A DNA stretch of 54,445 nucleotides. It comes from Nocardiopsis sp. MG754419. Lineage in GTDB: Bacteria > Actinomycetota > Actinomycetes > Streptosporangiales > Streptosporangiaceae. The notes beneath the pieces are model-generated. The model was not told the DNA's origin. It did not search any database and saw only the letters and a program-made list of their open reading frames with translations. The position numbers and the translations under genes are program-made. Position 1 is the stretch's first letter. Every line of letters starts with the position of its first letter. Location of the stretch: the NCBI RefSeq assembly GCF_018207095.1, contig NZ_QOCZ01000037.1, forward strand, positions 1-54,445. The letters are read 5' to 3'. Below are positions 16,084-24,999 of the stretch, piece by piece.

Positions 16084-18686
16084 GGGCCGAGCTCCCCCAG
16101 CTCCGCGAGCCGTTCCGTCAGTTCCCCGGCACGGGCCCGGTCGCCCAGAGCGAGCAGGTCCCAGAACGCCCCGTACCAGGCGTTGACCCTGGTGCGGAAC
16201 GCGGCCGCCTCCACCAGCGGGAGCGCGCGCTCCCAGTGCGCGCGGGCCTCGGCCGGATCGGTCGCCAGCCACCCCGACACCAGGTCACGACAGAGCCGCC
16301 CCGAGGCCGAGGTCGGCCACCCCTGGACCGCCAGAGCGCCGCGCAGCAGCGCCGTCAGGTCCAGGGCGAGCGCGGCGTCCCCGGGGGCGCCGCGCCGGCG
16401 CAGCCGGAAGACGACCTCGGCCGAGATCGGCTGCCCCTGGAAGCCGTACCGGACCCGGCTGATGAGCCCGATGTCCTCCTCGGCCTCGAGGATCAGGCGG
16501 GCGGCGTCGGCCCAACGCTCCTCCGACCCGTCCATCAGGGCCGCCAGTCGCCCGAAGTAGTGCGACATGTACTCCATCGGCGAACTGCGTTCCCGGGGCA
16601 GCAACCGGGCGAACTCCTCCAGCGCGTTCTCGGCGGCGTCCCGGTCACCGCGCGCCGCGTGCACTTGGGCGGCGATCCCCTGCCGGCGGGCCTCGATGAG
16701 GTCCCCGCCGCCCGGATGGGCGTCCAGGACACGGGCGGCCTCCTCGACCCTTCCCAGGTCGAGGAGGTAGACGGCGACACCGTTGGCGTAGCCGCCACCC
16801 TGGCTGCGCAGGATGCCGAGTTCGGCGCACCGCTCCAGGGTCTCCCGCGCCAGGTCCAGGGCCGGTTCCAGTTCGAGCCGCAGCCGCAGGTTGCCGGCCA
16901 GGTTGTTGAGCCCGCGCAGTTCCACCTGGACCTCGCCCAGGTCCCGAGCGAGGCGGATCCCGGACCACAGCATCTCCACGGCCTGGTCCGAACCGGTGAC
17001 GTCCAGCAGGGTGCCCAGGGTGACGAGGGCGTCGGCCTCGCTCGCCCGGTCCCCGGACAGGCGGGCCAGGTCGATGGCGGCCGCGGCGACCACCTCGGCC
17101 TCCTCCGGGTGCCCCTGGAGCATCAGGACCGAGGCGGTGGCGGCGCCGATGAGGGCCTGGTCGGGATGGTCCTCCGGCAGCAGCGCGGCGGCGGCCCGCA
17201 GGTCCTCCAGGGCCGCGGTGCGTCCGAGGTCCTTGTAGGCACGGGCACGGGCCACGAGCAGGCGGGCGGCGGTGTCGGGGTCGGTCGTGGCGTCCAGGTC
17301 GGCGAGGCCGTCGGTGGCGTGCTCGACCGCACGACGCAGGTCGCCGGCCACCTGGGCGGCCAGGCACACCCGGAGCAGGAGTGCGCCGCGCGCCAGGCCG
17401 AGCCGCTCGGCGGCCTCGGGGACCGCCTCCCACAGTTCCACCACCCGTTCGAGCAGCTCCAGGTGCTCGGGGTGGGCCGCGACGGCGAGGCACCGTTCGG
17501 CCGCCTCCAGCGCGGAGACGAGGGCGCGCGGATGGTCGTGGGCGGCGTAGGCGTGGTGCGCGAGCCGGAGCACCTCCTCCGCCCGCGGAGTTCCGGGCAC
17601 CCCCGCGTCCAGGACCTCGGCGTAGAGGCGGTGGGTCCGGACCCGTTGCCCGGGCAGGAGGTCGTTCCTGATCGCCTCGGCGAGCAGCGCGTGCCGGAAC
17701 ACGTAGCCGGTGTCGGTCGGACCGATGAGTCGGGCGTCCACCGCTCCGCGCAGCGCCTCCTCCAGGTCCTCCTCGCCGATGCCCGAACGCTCGGCCACCT
17801 CGGCGAGCAGCGCGTGGTCGACCCGGTCGCCGGCGATCGCGGCCAGGCCCAGGACCTTGCGCACGAGGGGGTCGAGCGGTTCGACCCGGCGCATGAGCAG
17901 GTCCCGGGGACCGTCGGGAACACCGGCGTCGAGACCGGAGGCACCGAGGAACGATTCGACGAACAGCGGATTGCCGCCGCTGCGTTCGTGCAGCAGGTCC
18001 AGGTCGGCGGCGGACAGGGACCCACCCAGCGCCGTCGCCTGCGCGGCCACCTCGGGGCGGGAGAGCGGTTCCAGGTCCAGGCGGGTGACCCGGGGCAGCC
18101 GCTCCAGTTCGGGCAGGAGGGGACGGAGCGGATGGGTGCGGTGCAGGTCGTCGGTGCGCACGCTCACCACCAGGTGCAGGGGCACCGCCTGGAGGTTGCG
18201 CAGCAGGAAGACCAGCAGGTCGCGCGTGGAGGCGTCCGACCAGTGGAGGTCCTCCACCACCAGACCGATCCCGTCGGGACGGGCCCGCTCCTCCAGGAAG
18301 GTGAGCACCGCCTCGAACAGCCGTGCGCGGCCATGCTCGTCGTGGGCGCGGGCGGGAGCCGCGGGCTCGTCCGGGCCGGGCAGGATCCGGGTGAGCGCGC
18401 CACGCTCCGTGGCACCGTCCTCGGTGGGGAGCAGCCGACGCAGCAGGGCCGTGAACGGCGCGTAGGCGACGCCCTCGGTGCCCAACTCCAGGCAGGCGCC
18501 GAGGGCCGTGCGTCCCATGGGTGTCCGGTCCAGGTACTCGGCGAGCAGGCGTGACTTGCCGATCCCGGCGTCGCCGCACAGCAGAGTGGTCCGCACCTCC
18601 CCGGTCAGGGCACGGCGGGCGTCGCCGAGCAGGAGGTCGAGGTGGCGCCGGCGGCCCACGAAGGCGGAGTGCGCGGAGGGGGACAT
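16080..18686 (-). CDS. LAL-type regulator lacking its own HTH (AAA ATPase + TPR-like)
   Basis: An 868-residue large ATP-binding regulator of the LuxR (LAL/MalT-like) family. FVGRRRHLDLLL starts the ATPase domain; Walker A is CGDAGIGKSRL (about residue 38), Walker B LVVEDLHWSD, and sensor-like VVSVRTDDLHRTHPLRPL (in part). From about 380 to the end the sequence is alanine/leucine-rich helical repeats (TPR-like), expected to bind a ligand. It stops at LGELGP just before the helix-turn-helix, which is encoded by the overlapping next gene. The start at 18686 has no Shine-Dalgarno; CATACT 7 nt upstream suggests a leaderless mRNA. Tandem paralogue of the gene at 18776. Confidence 0.92.
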   Translation of the reverse strand: MSPSAHSAFVGRRRHLDLLLGDARRALTGEVRTTLLCGDAGIGKSRLLAEYLDRTPMGRTALGACLELGTEGVAYAPFTALLRRLLPTEDGATERGALTRILPGPDEPAAPARAHDEHGRARLFEAVLTFLEERARPDGIGLVVEDLHWSDASTRDLLVFLLRNLQAVPLHLVVSVRTDDLHRTHPLRPLLPELERLPRVTRLDLEPLSRPEVAAQATALGGSLSAADLDLLHERSGGNPLFVESFLGASGLDAGVPDGPRDLLMRRVEPLDPLVRKVLGLAAIAGDRVDHALLAEVAERSGIGEEDLEEALRGAVDARLIGPTDTGYVFRHALLAEAIRNDLLPGQRVRTHRLYAEVLDAGVPGTPRAEEVLRLAHHAYAAHDHPRALVSALEAAERCLAVAAHPEHLELLERVVELWEAVPEAAERLGLARGALLLRVCLAAQVAGDLRRAVEHATDGLADLDATTDPDTAARLLVARARAYKDLGRTAALEDLRAAAALLPEDHPDQALIGAATASVLMLQGHPEEAEVVAAAAIDLARLSGDRASEADALVTLGTLLDVTGSDQAVEMLWSGIRLARDLGEVQVELRGLNNLAGNLRLRLELEPALDLARETLERCAELGILRSQGGGYANGVAVYLLDLGRVEEAARVLDAHPGGGDLIEARRQGIAAQVHAARGDRDAAENALEEFARLLPRERSSPMEYMSHYFGRLAALMDGSEERWADAARLILEAEEDIGLISRVRYGFQGQPISAEVVFRLRRRGAPGDAALALDLTALLRGALAVQGWPTSASGRLCRDLVSGWLATDPAEARAHWERALPLVEAAAFRTRVNAWYGAFWDLLALGDRARAGELTERLAELGELGP

Positions 18687-18693
18687 GGAGGCC

Positions 18694-18699
18694 AGTATG
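18694..18699 (-). promoter_or_regulatory. -10-like CATACT of the split LAL gene
   Basis: CATACTGGcctccATG on the minus strand; the same CATACTGG-N5-ATG precedes the paralogue at 21766. Confidence 0.5.
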
Positions 18700-18775
18700 C
18701 CCGGTGGAGGGCTCCGCCCGGGAGGAGGCCCGCGGCCGGGTCCGGCGCCATGCGCGCTCGGTCCGGCCCCGCGGT

Positions 18776-21766
18776 TCAGAGGAGCCCCAGGTCCCTGCCC
18801 TTGGCGGCGGCCGCGGTCCGGTTGTTCACGTCCAGCTTGTTCATGAGGTTGGTGATGTGCACGCTCACGGTCTTGGCGGAGATGAACAGCGTCGCACCGA
18901 TCTCCCGGTTGCTGGATCCGCGGGCGACTTCGGTCAGCACCTCCAGTTCACGGCGGGTCAGGCCGGACCGTGACGCGGTGGAGGCGGCGGTACCGGAGGC
19001 CGCCGACTCGTGACCCGCCGTGAGAGCCGCAGGCGCGACGGCCGCTCCGACGACCGGGGGCCGCCCCGGTTCGGGCCACCCGTGGCGGGCACGGAGCACC
19101 AGCGCCTCCCGTTCGAAGAGCGTCATCCCGTGGGCGACGGCCCGGTCGTACAGGGCGTCCACGTGTCGGACCGCGGCGTCGCGCGCCTCGGCCCGCAGCG
19201 CGGCGTGGGCGGCGCCCAAGTGGTACTCGGCGTGGGAGACGACCGGGCCGGTGGGGCCCAGCTCGTCGAGGGCCCGCTCGAACAGTTCCAGGGACGCGGC
19301 GGGGTCGCGCCCACGCCAGGCTCGGGCCGCCAGGGCGGCGGCGCGGGCGTCGGAATGGATCACGTCCGGGGGGAGGGCGTCCAGGGCCTCCTCGATCCGT
19401 GCGGCCAGCAGCCGGGACTCCCCGTCGGGTTCCTCCGCGAGCAGGGCGAGGACCCACGCGTGCCAGGGCAGGGTGGAGCGGTACAGCCCGTGGGTGACGG
19501 CGGCCATCCCGCGCCTGCCGTCGGCACTGGTGAGCAGGGTCAGGGAGATCCGTCCGGCGTCCTCCAGACGCCCTTCGTGCAGGGCGAGCTGTTGCCGGAC
19601 CATGTGCGCCGGGAGGTGTTCCACCGGTGCGCTGTCACGCTCGGGCAGCACGCGCCGGAAGCGGTCAGCGGCGGCGCGCACGGCGTCCGGTCGCCAGCGG
19701 TACAGGTCCAGGTGCATGCGCAGCACCAACGCGCGCGCCCCCACCACCCCGCTGTCGTGGATCCCGTCCAGTAGCGCCTCGGCCTCGTCGAACCGCCCCT
19801 GGTCGAAGCGGGTGACGGCGATCCCGTAGACGAAGGCGCCGCCCCTGGTGCGGGTCAGACCCAGGGCGCGGCACCGGCGCAACCCCTCCAGTGAGACCTC
19901 GGCGCTCTCCTCCACCCGACCGTGGCTCTTGAGCACCCCGCCGAGGTCGGTGAGTCCGCGGATCTCGGCCTGGACGTCCCCGATCTCCCGGGCGAGCCGG
20001 ATGCCCCGTTCCAGGTCGGCCAGCCCGCAGCCACGTTCGCGATGCTCCAACAGCGAGCCCAGGGTGACGAGGGCGTCGGCCTCGCTCCGTCGATCCCCCA
20101 GTTCCCGGGCGAGGTCGAGGGCGCGGCGCGCGCCGGTGTCGGCGTGTTGGTGGTGTCCGCGCATGAGGAGCGTGGCGGAGAAGGTGGCGAGGACCGCGGC
20201 GCTCCGGGGGTGGTGTCGGGGCAAGAGGACGGAGGCCTCGGCCAGATCCTCCAGCGCCCCGTCCAGGCCCATCTCCATGAGGGCCAGCGCGCGGGCGTGG
20301 CGCAGCAGGGCGATCCGTTCCGCCTCGGCCGGTGGGTTCTCCTTGTCGATCGTCCCGTGGTGGCCGGTGATCCCGAGCGCGGCCAGCCCGTCGTCGGCGT
20401 GGCCCACCGCGTGGCGCACCGCCCCCGCGACCAGGCACGCCTCGGCGGCGCGGACCAGGACGTCCACGCGCTCCGACCCGAGGCGTTCGCCGGCGTCGGG
20501 GACCTGGTCCCACAGTTCCAGGACCCGCTCCACCAGGGACATCTGTTCGGGATAGGCGTCCACGGCGGCGACGTGGTCGGCGGCCCGCCACGCCGCCTCC
20601 AACGCCAGGGGGCGGTCGTGCGCCGCGTGGGCGTGGTGCGCGAGACGGACCGCCTGTTCGCGCTCGGACATGCGGGGGACGCCGCGGTGCAGTGCCTCGG
20701 CGTAGCGCCGGTGGGCGCGCACGCGTTCCCCGGGCAGGAGGTCGGCGTGAACGGCCTCGGCCAGCAGCGCGTGTCGGAACACGTAGCCTTCGTCGGTGGT
20801 GCGCAGTGCCTGGGCGTCGATGGCCGGGCGCAGCGCCGCCTCCAGGTCCTCCTCGCTGATCCCCGCCCGGCGGGCGACCGCGGCCAGCAGGGTGTGCGGG
20901 ACCCGGCCACCGGCGGTGGCCGCCAGGCCGAGGACACCGCGCGTGGGTTCGGAGAGGGACGCGACCGAGGCCAGGAGCAGGTCGCGCAGGCCCTCGGGCA
21001 GGGCGGATCCGATGTGCGCGGGACCGTTCACGAGGGACTCGACGAACAGCGGGTTGCCGCCGCTGCGTTCCCAGAGCAGGTCCAGGTCCTCGGGGTCGGG
21101 CCCGGTGCCCCGCAACGCGGTGGCCTGCGCCCCGACCTCCTCACGTGAGAGCGGCCCCACGTCCAGACGCCCGACCCGGGACAGACGTTGGAGTTCGGGC
21201 AGCAGGCGGCGCAACGGATGGGCGCGGTGCAGGTCGTCGGTGCGCACGCTCACCACCAGGTGGACCGGGGCGGAGCCGAGGTTGCGCAACAGGAAGACCA
21301 GCAGGTCACGGGTGGAGGCGTCGGCCCAGTGCAGGTCCTCCAGGACCAGGGTGAGCCCCTCGGGGCGGGCCCGCTCCTCCAGGAAGGTGAGCACCGCCTC
21401 GAACAGGCGGGCGCGCCCCTCGTCCGTGCCGCCGCCGGCCCCGCCCAGTTCGGGCAGGAGCCGGCCGAGGTCCGCGGTGGGGGCGGTGGAGGGTCCGCCC
21501 GCGCGCAGGAGAGCGCGGAGCAGGGCGGTGAAGGGGGCGAAGGGCAGACCGTCCGCCCCCACCTCCAGGCACCCGCCGACGGCGGACCGGACCCCGGGCA
21601 CTCTGCGGAGGTGCTCCTCGATCAGACGGGTCTTGCCGACGCCGGCCTCGCCGCAGACGAGGACGGCGCGGGCCCCGTCTCTGCGGGCCCTGCGCCCGTC
21701 CGCGGCCAGGGTGGACAGGTGGGGGTGGCGTCCGACGAACACGGCGGAGGGGTCATGGATCCGCAT
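18776..21766 (-). CDS. LAL-type LuxR-family regulator (intact)
   Basis: A 996-residue large ATP-binding LuxR regulator. FVGRRPHLSTLA-like start (FVGRHPHLSTLAADG), Walker A CGEAGVGKTRL, Walker B LVLEDLHWAD, VVSVRTDDLHRAHPLRRL (in part), a long helical-repeat middle region, and a C-terminal GerE domain: SGLTRRELEVLTEVARG, SSNREIGATLFISAKTVSVH, ITNLMNKLDVNNRT. The start at 21766 (MRIHDPSAVFVG) is chosen over 21880 because the upstream part is low-complexity and CATACT lies 7 nt before it. It shares domain order and promoter with the split gene downstream, so a tandem duplication is likely. Target genes are unknown; the DHA2 exporter is upstream on the same strand. Confidence 0.94.
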   Translation of the reverse strand: MRIHDPSAVFVGRHPHLSTLAADGRRARRDGARAVLVCGEAGVGKTRLIEEHLRRVPGVRSAVGGCLEVGADGLPFAPFTALLRALLRAGGPSTAPTADLGRLLPELGGAGGGTDEGRARLFEAVLTFLEERARPEGLTLVLEDLHWADASTRDLLVFLLRNLGSAPVHLVVSVRTDDLHRAHPLRRLLPELQRLSRVGRLDVGPLSREEVGAQATALRGTGPDPEDLDLLWERSGGNPLFVESLVNGPAHIGSALPEGLRDLLLASVASLSEPTRGVLGLAATAGGRVPHTLLAAVARRAGISEEDLEAALRPAIDAQALRTTDEGYVFRHALLAEAVHADLLPGERVRAHRRYAEALHRGVPRMSEREQAVRLAHHAHAAHDRPLALEAAWRAADHVAAVDAYPEQMSLVERVLELWDQVPDAGERLGSERVDVLVRAAEACLVAGAVRHAVGHADDGLAALGITGHHGTIDKENPPAEAERIALLRHARALALMEMGLDGALEDLAEASVLLPRHHPRSAAVLATFSATLLMRGHHQHADTGARRALDLARELGDRRSEADALVTLGSLLEHRERGCGLADLERGIRLAREIGDVQAEIRGLTDLGGVLKSHGRVEESAEVSLEGLRRCRALGLTRTRGGAFVYGIAVTRFDQGRFDEAEALLDGIHDSGVVGARALVLRMHLDLYRWRPDAVRAAADRFRRVLPERDSAPVEHLPAHMVRQQLALHEGRLEDAGRISLTLLTSADGRRGMAAVTHGLYRSTLPWHAWVLALLAEEPDGESRLLAARIEEALDALPPDVIHSDARAAALAARAWRGRDPAASLELFERALDELGPTGPVVSHAEYHLGAAHAALRAEARDAAVRHVDALYDRAVAHGMTLFEREALVLRARHGWPEPGRPPVVGAAVAPAALTAGHESAASGTAASTASRSGLTRRELEVLTEVARGSSNREIGATLFISAKTVSVHITNLMNKLDVNNRTAAAAKGRDLGLL

Positions 21767-21773
21767 GCCGCCC

Positions 21774-21779
21774 AGTATG
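21774..21779 (-). promoter_or_regulatory. -10-like CATACT of the intact LAL gene
   Basis: CATACTGGgcggcATG on the minus strand, 7 nt between hexamer and start. Confidence 0.5.
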
Positions 21780-21901
21780 TCCGCTCCGCACCGTCGCGGA
21801 CACCCGGGTTTCCGCGCCTCGCCCGGCACCTGGGAAGAGGCCGATCGGAGGGCGTGGCGTGTGCGCCGACCGTGCTCCACCGGCCACGTCCCGATCCGCG
21901 C

Positions 21902-23509
21902 TCAGGATCCGCTCTCACGCCCGGCGGCGGAGTCCCGTCCCCCGACCGCGGGTGCGTCGTCGCCGTCACCGCGGCGGGGCCCGGGCGCACCGCGCGGCAT
22001 CCAGACCAGCACCACCAGCAGCCCCACCAACCCGAACCCCAGGGAGACCATCGCCGCCAGGTGCAGGCCGGCGAGGAAGGCCTCCTTGGCCGGGTCCACC
22101 AGTGCCCGCCCCTGCGCCCCCAGCTCCCGGGCGAGGGCCATGGTGCCCTCGATGGACTCCCCCGCCGCTCGGACCCGGGCGGGATCGGTGTCCGTCTCGG
22201 CCGCGACGGTGTCCAGGGTGGGCGCCATCGCCGACCGGTAGTGGAAGGAGATGACCGCTCCCAGGACCGCCACGCCCATGGCGGTGGCGACCTGACGCAC
22301 CGTGTTCTGCACCGCCGACGCGGACCCGGCCTTGCCGGGCGGGACCGACGACATGATGGCGTCCGTGGCCGGGGTGAGCACCACCGCCATCGCGGACGCC
22401 TGGAGGAAGAAGAACATGATGATGAGCGGTAGCGGGGTGTCCTGCCCGATCTGTGTGTAGAACACGAAGCTGCAGCACACGATCGCCACCCCGGTGGCCG
22501 CCAGGGCACGCGCGCCCACCCACCGGACCAGTGTGGTGCTGAGCGGCGCGAAGATCATCTGGCCGATGGCGGCGGGCAGCACCAACAGCCCGGCGACCAG
22601 CGGGGTGAACTCGCGCACGCTCTGCCAGTAGAAGCTGAGGAAGAAGATGATCCCCGCCATGCTGAAGAACAGCACCATGATGGTGGCGATGGAGACGCTG
22701 AACCGCGGGTCGCGGAAGAACCGCACGTCCAACGACGGGTTCGGGATGCGCGACTCGTGCACCAGGAACAGCGCGATCACCGCCACCCCCAGCACCAGGG
22801 CGCCGTACACGTCCCAGTCGGCCAACGAGGCCCGCTCCCCCGCGGTGATGATCCCGTAGATCAACAGCACCAACCCGGGGATGGACAGCGCGACGCCCAC
22901 CACGTCGGGACGGCCCGCGTTCGGGTCCTTGGACTCGGGGATGAGGACGAACATCAGGGCCAGTCCGACCAGGACGAACGGCACGTTCACCAGGAAGATC
23001 GAGCCCCACCAGAAGTTCTCCAGCAGCAACCCGCCCGCGGACGGACCGATGGCCATCGCCAGACCGACCGCTCCGGCCCAGATACCGATCGCCCGGCCGC
23101 GTTCCTCGGAGGGGAACACGTTGGTGATCACCGACAGGGTCTGCGGCATCACCATGGAGGCGCCGAACCCCATCACCGCGCGCGCCGCGATGAGCTGTTC
23201 GGGGTTCTGGGAGTACGCGGACAGGGCCGAGGCCGCACCGAACACCAGCAGCCCGCAGGCCAACAGCCGTCGGCGCCCCCAGCGGTCGCCCAGGACGCCG
23301 AAGGTGAACAGCAGTCCGGCGAACACCAGGGTGTAGGAGTTGATCGCCCACGCCAGTTGGGCCTGGCTCGCCCCCACACCGTCCACCGGGTCGGACAGGG
23401 TCCGTAGGGCCACGTTGAGGATCGTGTTGTCGGCCACGACCACCAACAGGCAGATGACGAGCACCGCCAGCCCGCCCCATCTACGCCGGTACGCCGTCCG
23501 CTGGTCCAC
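21902..23509 (-). CDS. DHA2-family (14-helix) MFS drug exporter
   Basis: A 535-residue inner-membrane drug:H+ antiporter of the EmrB/QacA type. Motif D1-like ADNTILNVALRTL lies in helix 1, motif A GVLGDRWGRRRLL after helix 2, motif B ARAVMGFGASMVMPQTLSVI (in part) in helix 4, and motif C around GLAMAIGPSAGGLLLENFWW (in part) in helix 5. The length fits 14 helices. GTG start at 23509 with GGAGGT 6 nt upstream. It is upstream of and co-directional with the LAL genes, separated by 135 bp, so export of the LAL ligand is possible but not shown. Confidence 0.93.
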   Translation of the reverse strand: MDQRTAYRRRWGGLAVLVICLLVVVADNTILNVALRTLSDPVDGVGASQAQLAWAINSYTLVFAGLLFTFGVLGDRWGRRRLLACGLLVFGAASALSAYSQNPEQLIAARAVMGFGASMVMPQTLSVITNVFPSEERGRAIGIWAGAVGLAMAIGPSAGGLLLENFWWGSIFLVNVPFVLVGLALMFVLIPESKDPNAGRPDVVGVALSIPGLVLLIYGIITAGERASLADWDVYGALVLGVAVIALFLVHESRIPNPSLDVRFFRDPRFSVSIATIMVLFFSMAGIIFFLSFYWQSVREFTPLVAGLLVLPAAIGQMIFAPLSTTLVRWVGARALAATGVAIVCCSFVFYTQIGQDTPLPLIIMFFFLQASAMAVVLTPATDAIMSSVPPGKAGSASAVQNTVRQVATAMGVAVLGAVISFHYRSAMAPTLDTVAAETDTDPARVRAAGESIEGTMALARELGAQGRALVDPAKEAFLAGLHLAAMVSLGFGLVGLLVVLVWMPRGAPGPRRGDGDDAPAVGGRDSAAGRESGS

Positions 23510-23886
23510 GCCGCCACCTCCCGCTCACGACGCCGGCCCACCGTGGGCGCCACGCGCCCCGCGGCCGTCGGAGCCGACGCCGGGGCCGGGTGTCCCGCCA
23601 TGCTAACCACCCGGCGACGCGTGTGGGACCCGGCTCACCAGGGAGATCCGCCGCGGACGCGCCCCCTGGGAACACCTTCACACGTCTTCACATTCCCTCC
23701 CGCCCACCGACGCCCGCCGGGCCCGCACCCCCGTGCCGGTGGCGATGCCGGCGCTGTGCATCGGTGTGAGAACAACCTCCGGCCCGGGGCCGACCACACC
23801 GCCGCGCCGTGCGATGATGCAGGGGTGCGGACCCCGCACACCTGTTCCTCTCGCACCGGCGTGTCCGGGCGGTCCGGGGGCCGGTG
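23510..23886. other. intergenic stretch, promoter regions only
   Basis: Between the exporter start and the panB leader. Contains a CTTCACA direct repeat near 23679-23696 but no believable gene; open frames are shadows. Confidence 0.5.
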
Positions 23887-23929
23887 GAGGGGAACAAGCC
23901 GCACGAGCACACCGTTCCCCTCGGGGAAC
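23887..23929 (+). promoter_or_regulatory. mutually exclusive hairpins in the panB leader
   Basis: GAGGGGAAC (23887-23895) can pair with GTTCCCCTC (23914-23922), or the same GTTCCCC can pair with GGGGAAC (23923-23929). The two folds exclude each other and lie 90-130 nt before the panB start. A switch is possible but unproven. Confidence 0.35.
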
Positions 23930-24017
23930 CACGCGTGCGCGAGCACGCACCACCCTTCTCGTCCACACGTCCGGGGACACCCACACGGGTGCTTCGAGAC
24001 ATCGGAGGAAGAACATC

Positions 24018-24872
24018 ATGAGCACCACAGCCCAGACCCCCTCCGCCGGGAACGCCCTGTACGGCGGGGTCACCAATCGGCGCGTCACCATCCGCGACCT
24101 GGCCCGCGCCAAGGAGCGCGGCGAGCGTTGGCCGATGCTGACCGCCTACGACGCGCTCTCCTCCCGGATCTTCGACGAGGCCGGCATCCCCGTGCTCCTC
24201 GTCGGCGACTCCGCCGCCAACGTCGTCTACGGCTACGACTCCACCGTCCCGGTCACGGTCGACGAACTCCTCCCCCTGACCGCGGCGGTGGCCCGTTCCA
24301 CCCAGCGGGCGCTGGTCGTGGCCGACCTGCCGTTCGGCTCCTACCAGGGGTCCCCCGGCCAGGCGCTGGAGACCGCCACCCGGTTCATGAAGGAGGGCAA
24401 CGCCCAGGCCGTCAAGCTGGAGGGCGGCCACGCCGTCGCCCCGCAGGTGGAGATGCTGGTCTCCGCGGGCATCCCGGTGATGGCGCACGTGGGCCTGACC
24501 CCGCAGTCCGTCAACACCCTGGGCGGTTACCGTGTGCAGGGCCGGGGCGAGGCCGCCGCCGGTCTGCTCAAGGACGCCAAGGAACTGGAGCGCGCCGGCG
24601 CCTTCTCCGTGGTCCTGGAGGCCGTCCCGGCGGACCTGGCCGTCCAGGTCACCGAACAGCTGTCCATCCCGACCGTCGGTATCGGCGCGGGTGCGGGCAC
24701 CGACGCGCAGGTGTTGGTCTGGCAGGACATGGCCGGGCTGAGCCCGCGGGTGGCCAAGTTCGTCAAGACCTACGCGAACCTGGGCGAGACGTTGCGCGAG
24801 GCCGCGTCCACCTACGCCGACGAGGTCGTCAACGGCGCCTTCCCTGCCGCGGAGCACACCTACGCGAGCTGA
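24018..24872 (+). CDS. panB: 3-methyl-2-oxobutanoate hydroxymethyltransferase
   Basis: First committed enzyme of pantothenate (coenzyme A) synthesis; transfers a hydroxymethyl group from methylene-tetrahydrofolate to 2-ketoisovalerate. 284 residues, the usual length. Family motifs are clear: [17 protein letters not shown] (in part), [18 protein letters not shown] (Mg-binding Asp), ADLPFGSYQ (second Asp), AVKLEGG (catalytic region), [14 protein letters not shown] and [19 protein letters not shown] (in part). The start at 24018 has GGAGGAAG 6 nt upstream; the long frame to 23733 is the leader. Followed by a strong hairpin. No panC or panD nearby. Confidence 0.97.
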   Translation: MSTTAQTPSAGNALYGGVTNRRVTIRDLARAKERGERWPMLTAYDALSSRIFDEAGIPVLLVGDSAANVVYGYDSTVPVTVDELLPLTAAVARSTQRALVVADLPFGSYQGSPGQALETATRFMKEGNAQAVKLEGGHAVAPQVEMLVSAGIPVMAHVGLTPQSVNTLGGYRVQGRGEAAAGLLKDAKELERAGAFSVVLEAVPADLAVQVTEQLSIPTVGIGAGAGTDAQVLVWQDMAGLSPRVAKFVKTYANLGETLREAASTYADEVVNGAFPAAEHTYAS

Positions 24873-24888
24873 TCGCACCACGCGCACC

Positions 24889-24917
24889 ACGCCGGTCGGG
24901 TCCGTCCCGGCCGGCGT
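24889..24917 (+). terminator. panB terminator
   Basis: ACGCCGG-T-CGGG, 5-nt loop, CCCG-G-CCGGCGT: 11 paired bases with one mismatch, followed by TTCTCG. Confidence 0.75.
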
Positions 24918-24999
24918 TCTCGTGTCCGAGGGCCGGAACAAGCGTGTACCACGCGAGGTTGGTGTTGTCCGAAGCTTCCAACCCGAGGGGAACCGGACC

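Noticed and set aside
16080..16090. Programmed -1 frameshift joining the LAL ATPase and HTH
   Set aside because: No slippery heptamer at the junction (GGC CCA TGA); an ATGA restart explains the overlap better.
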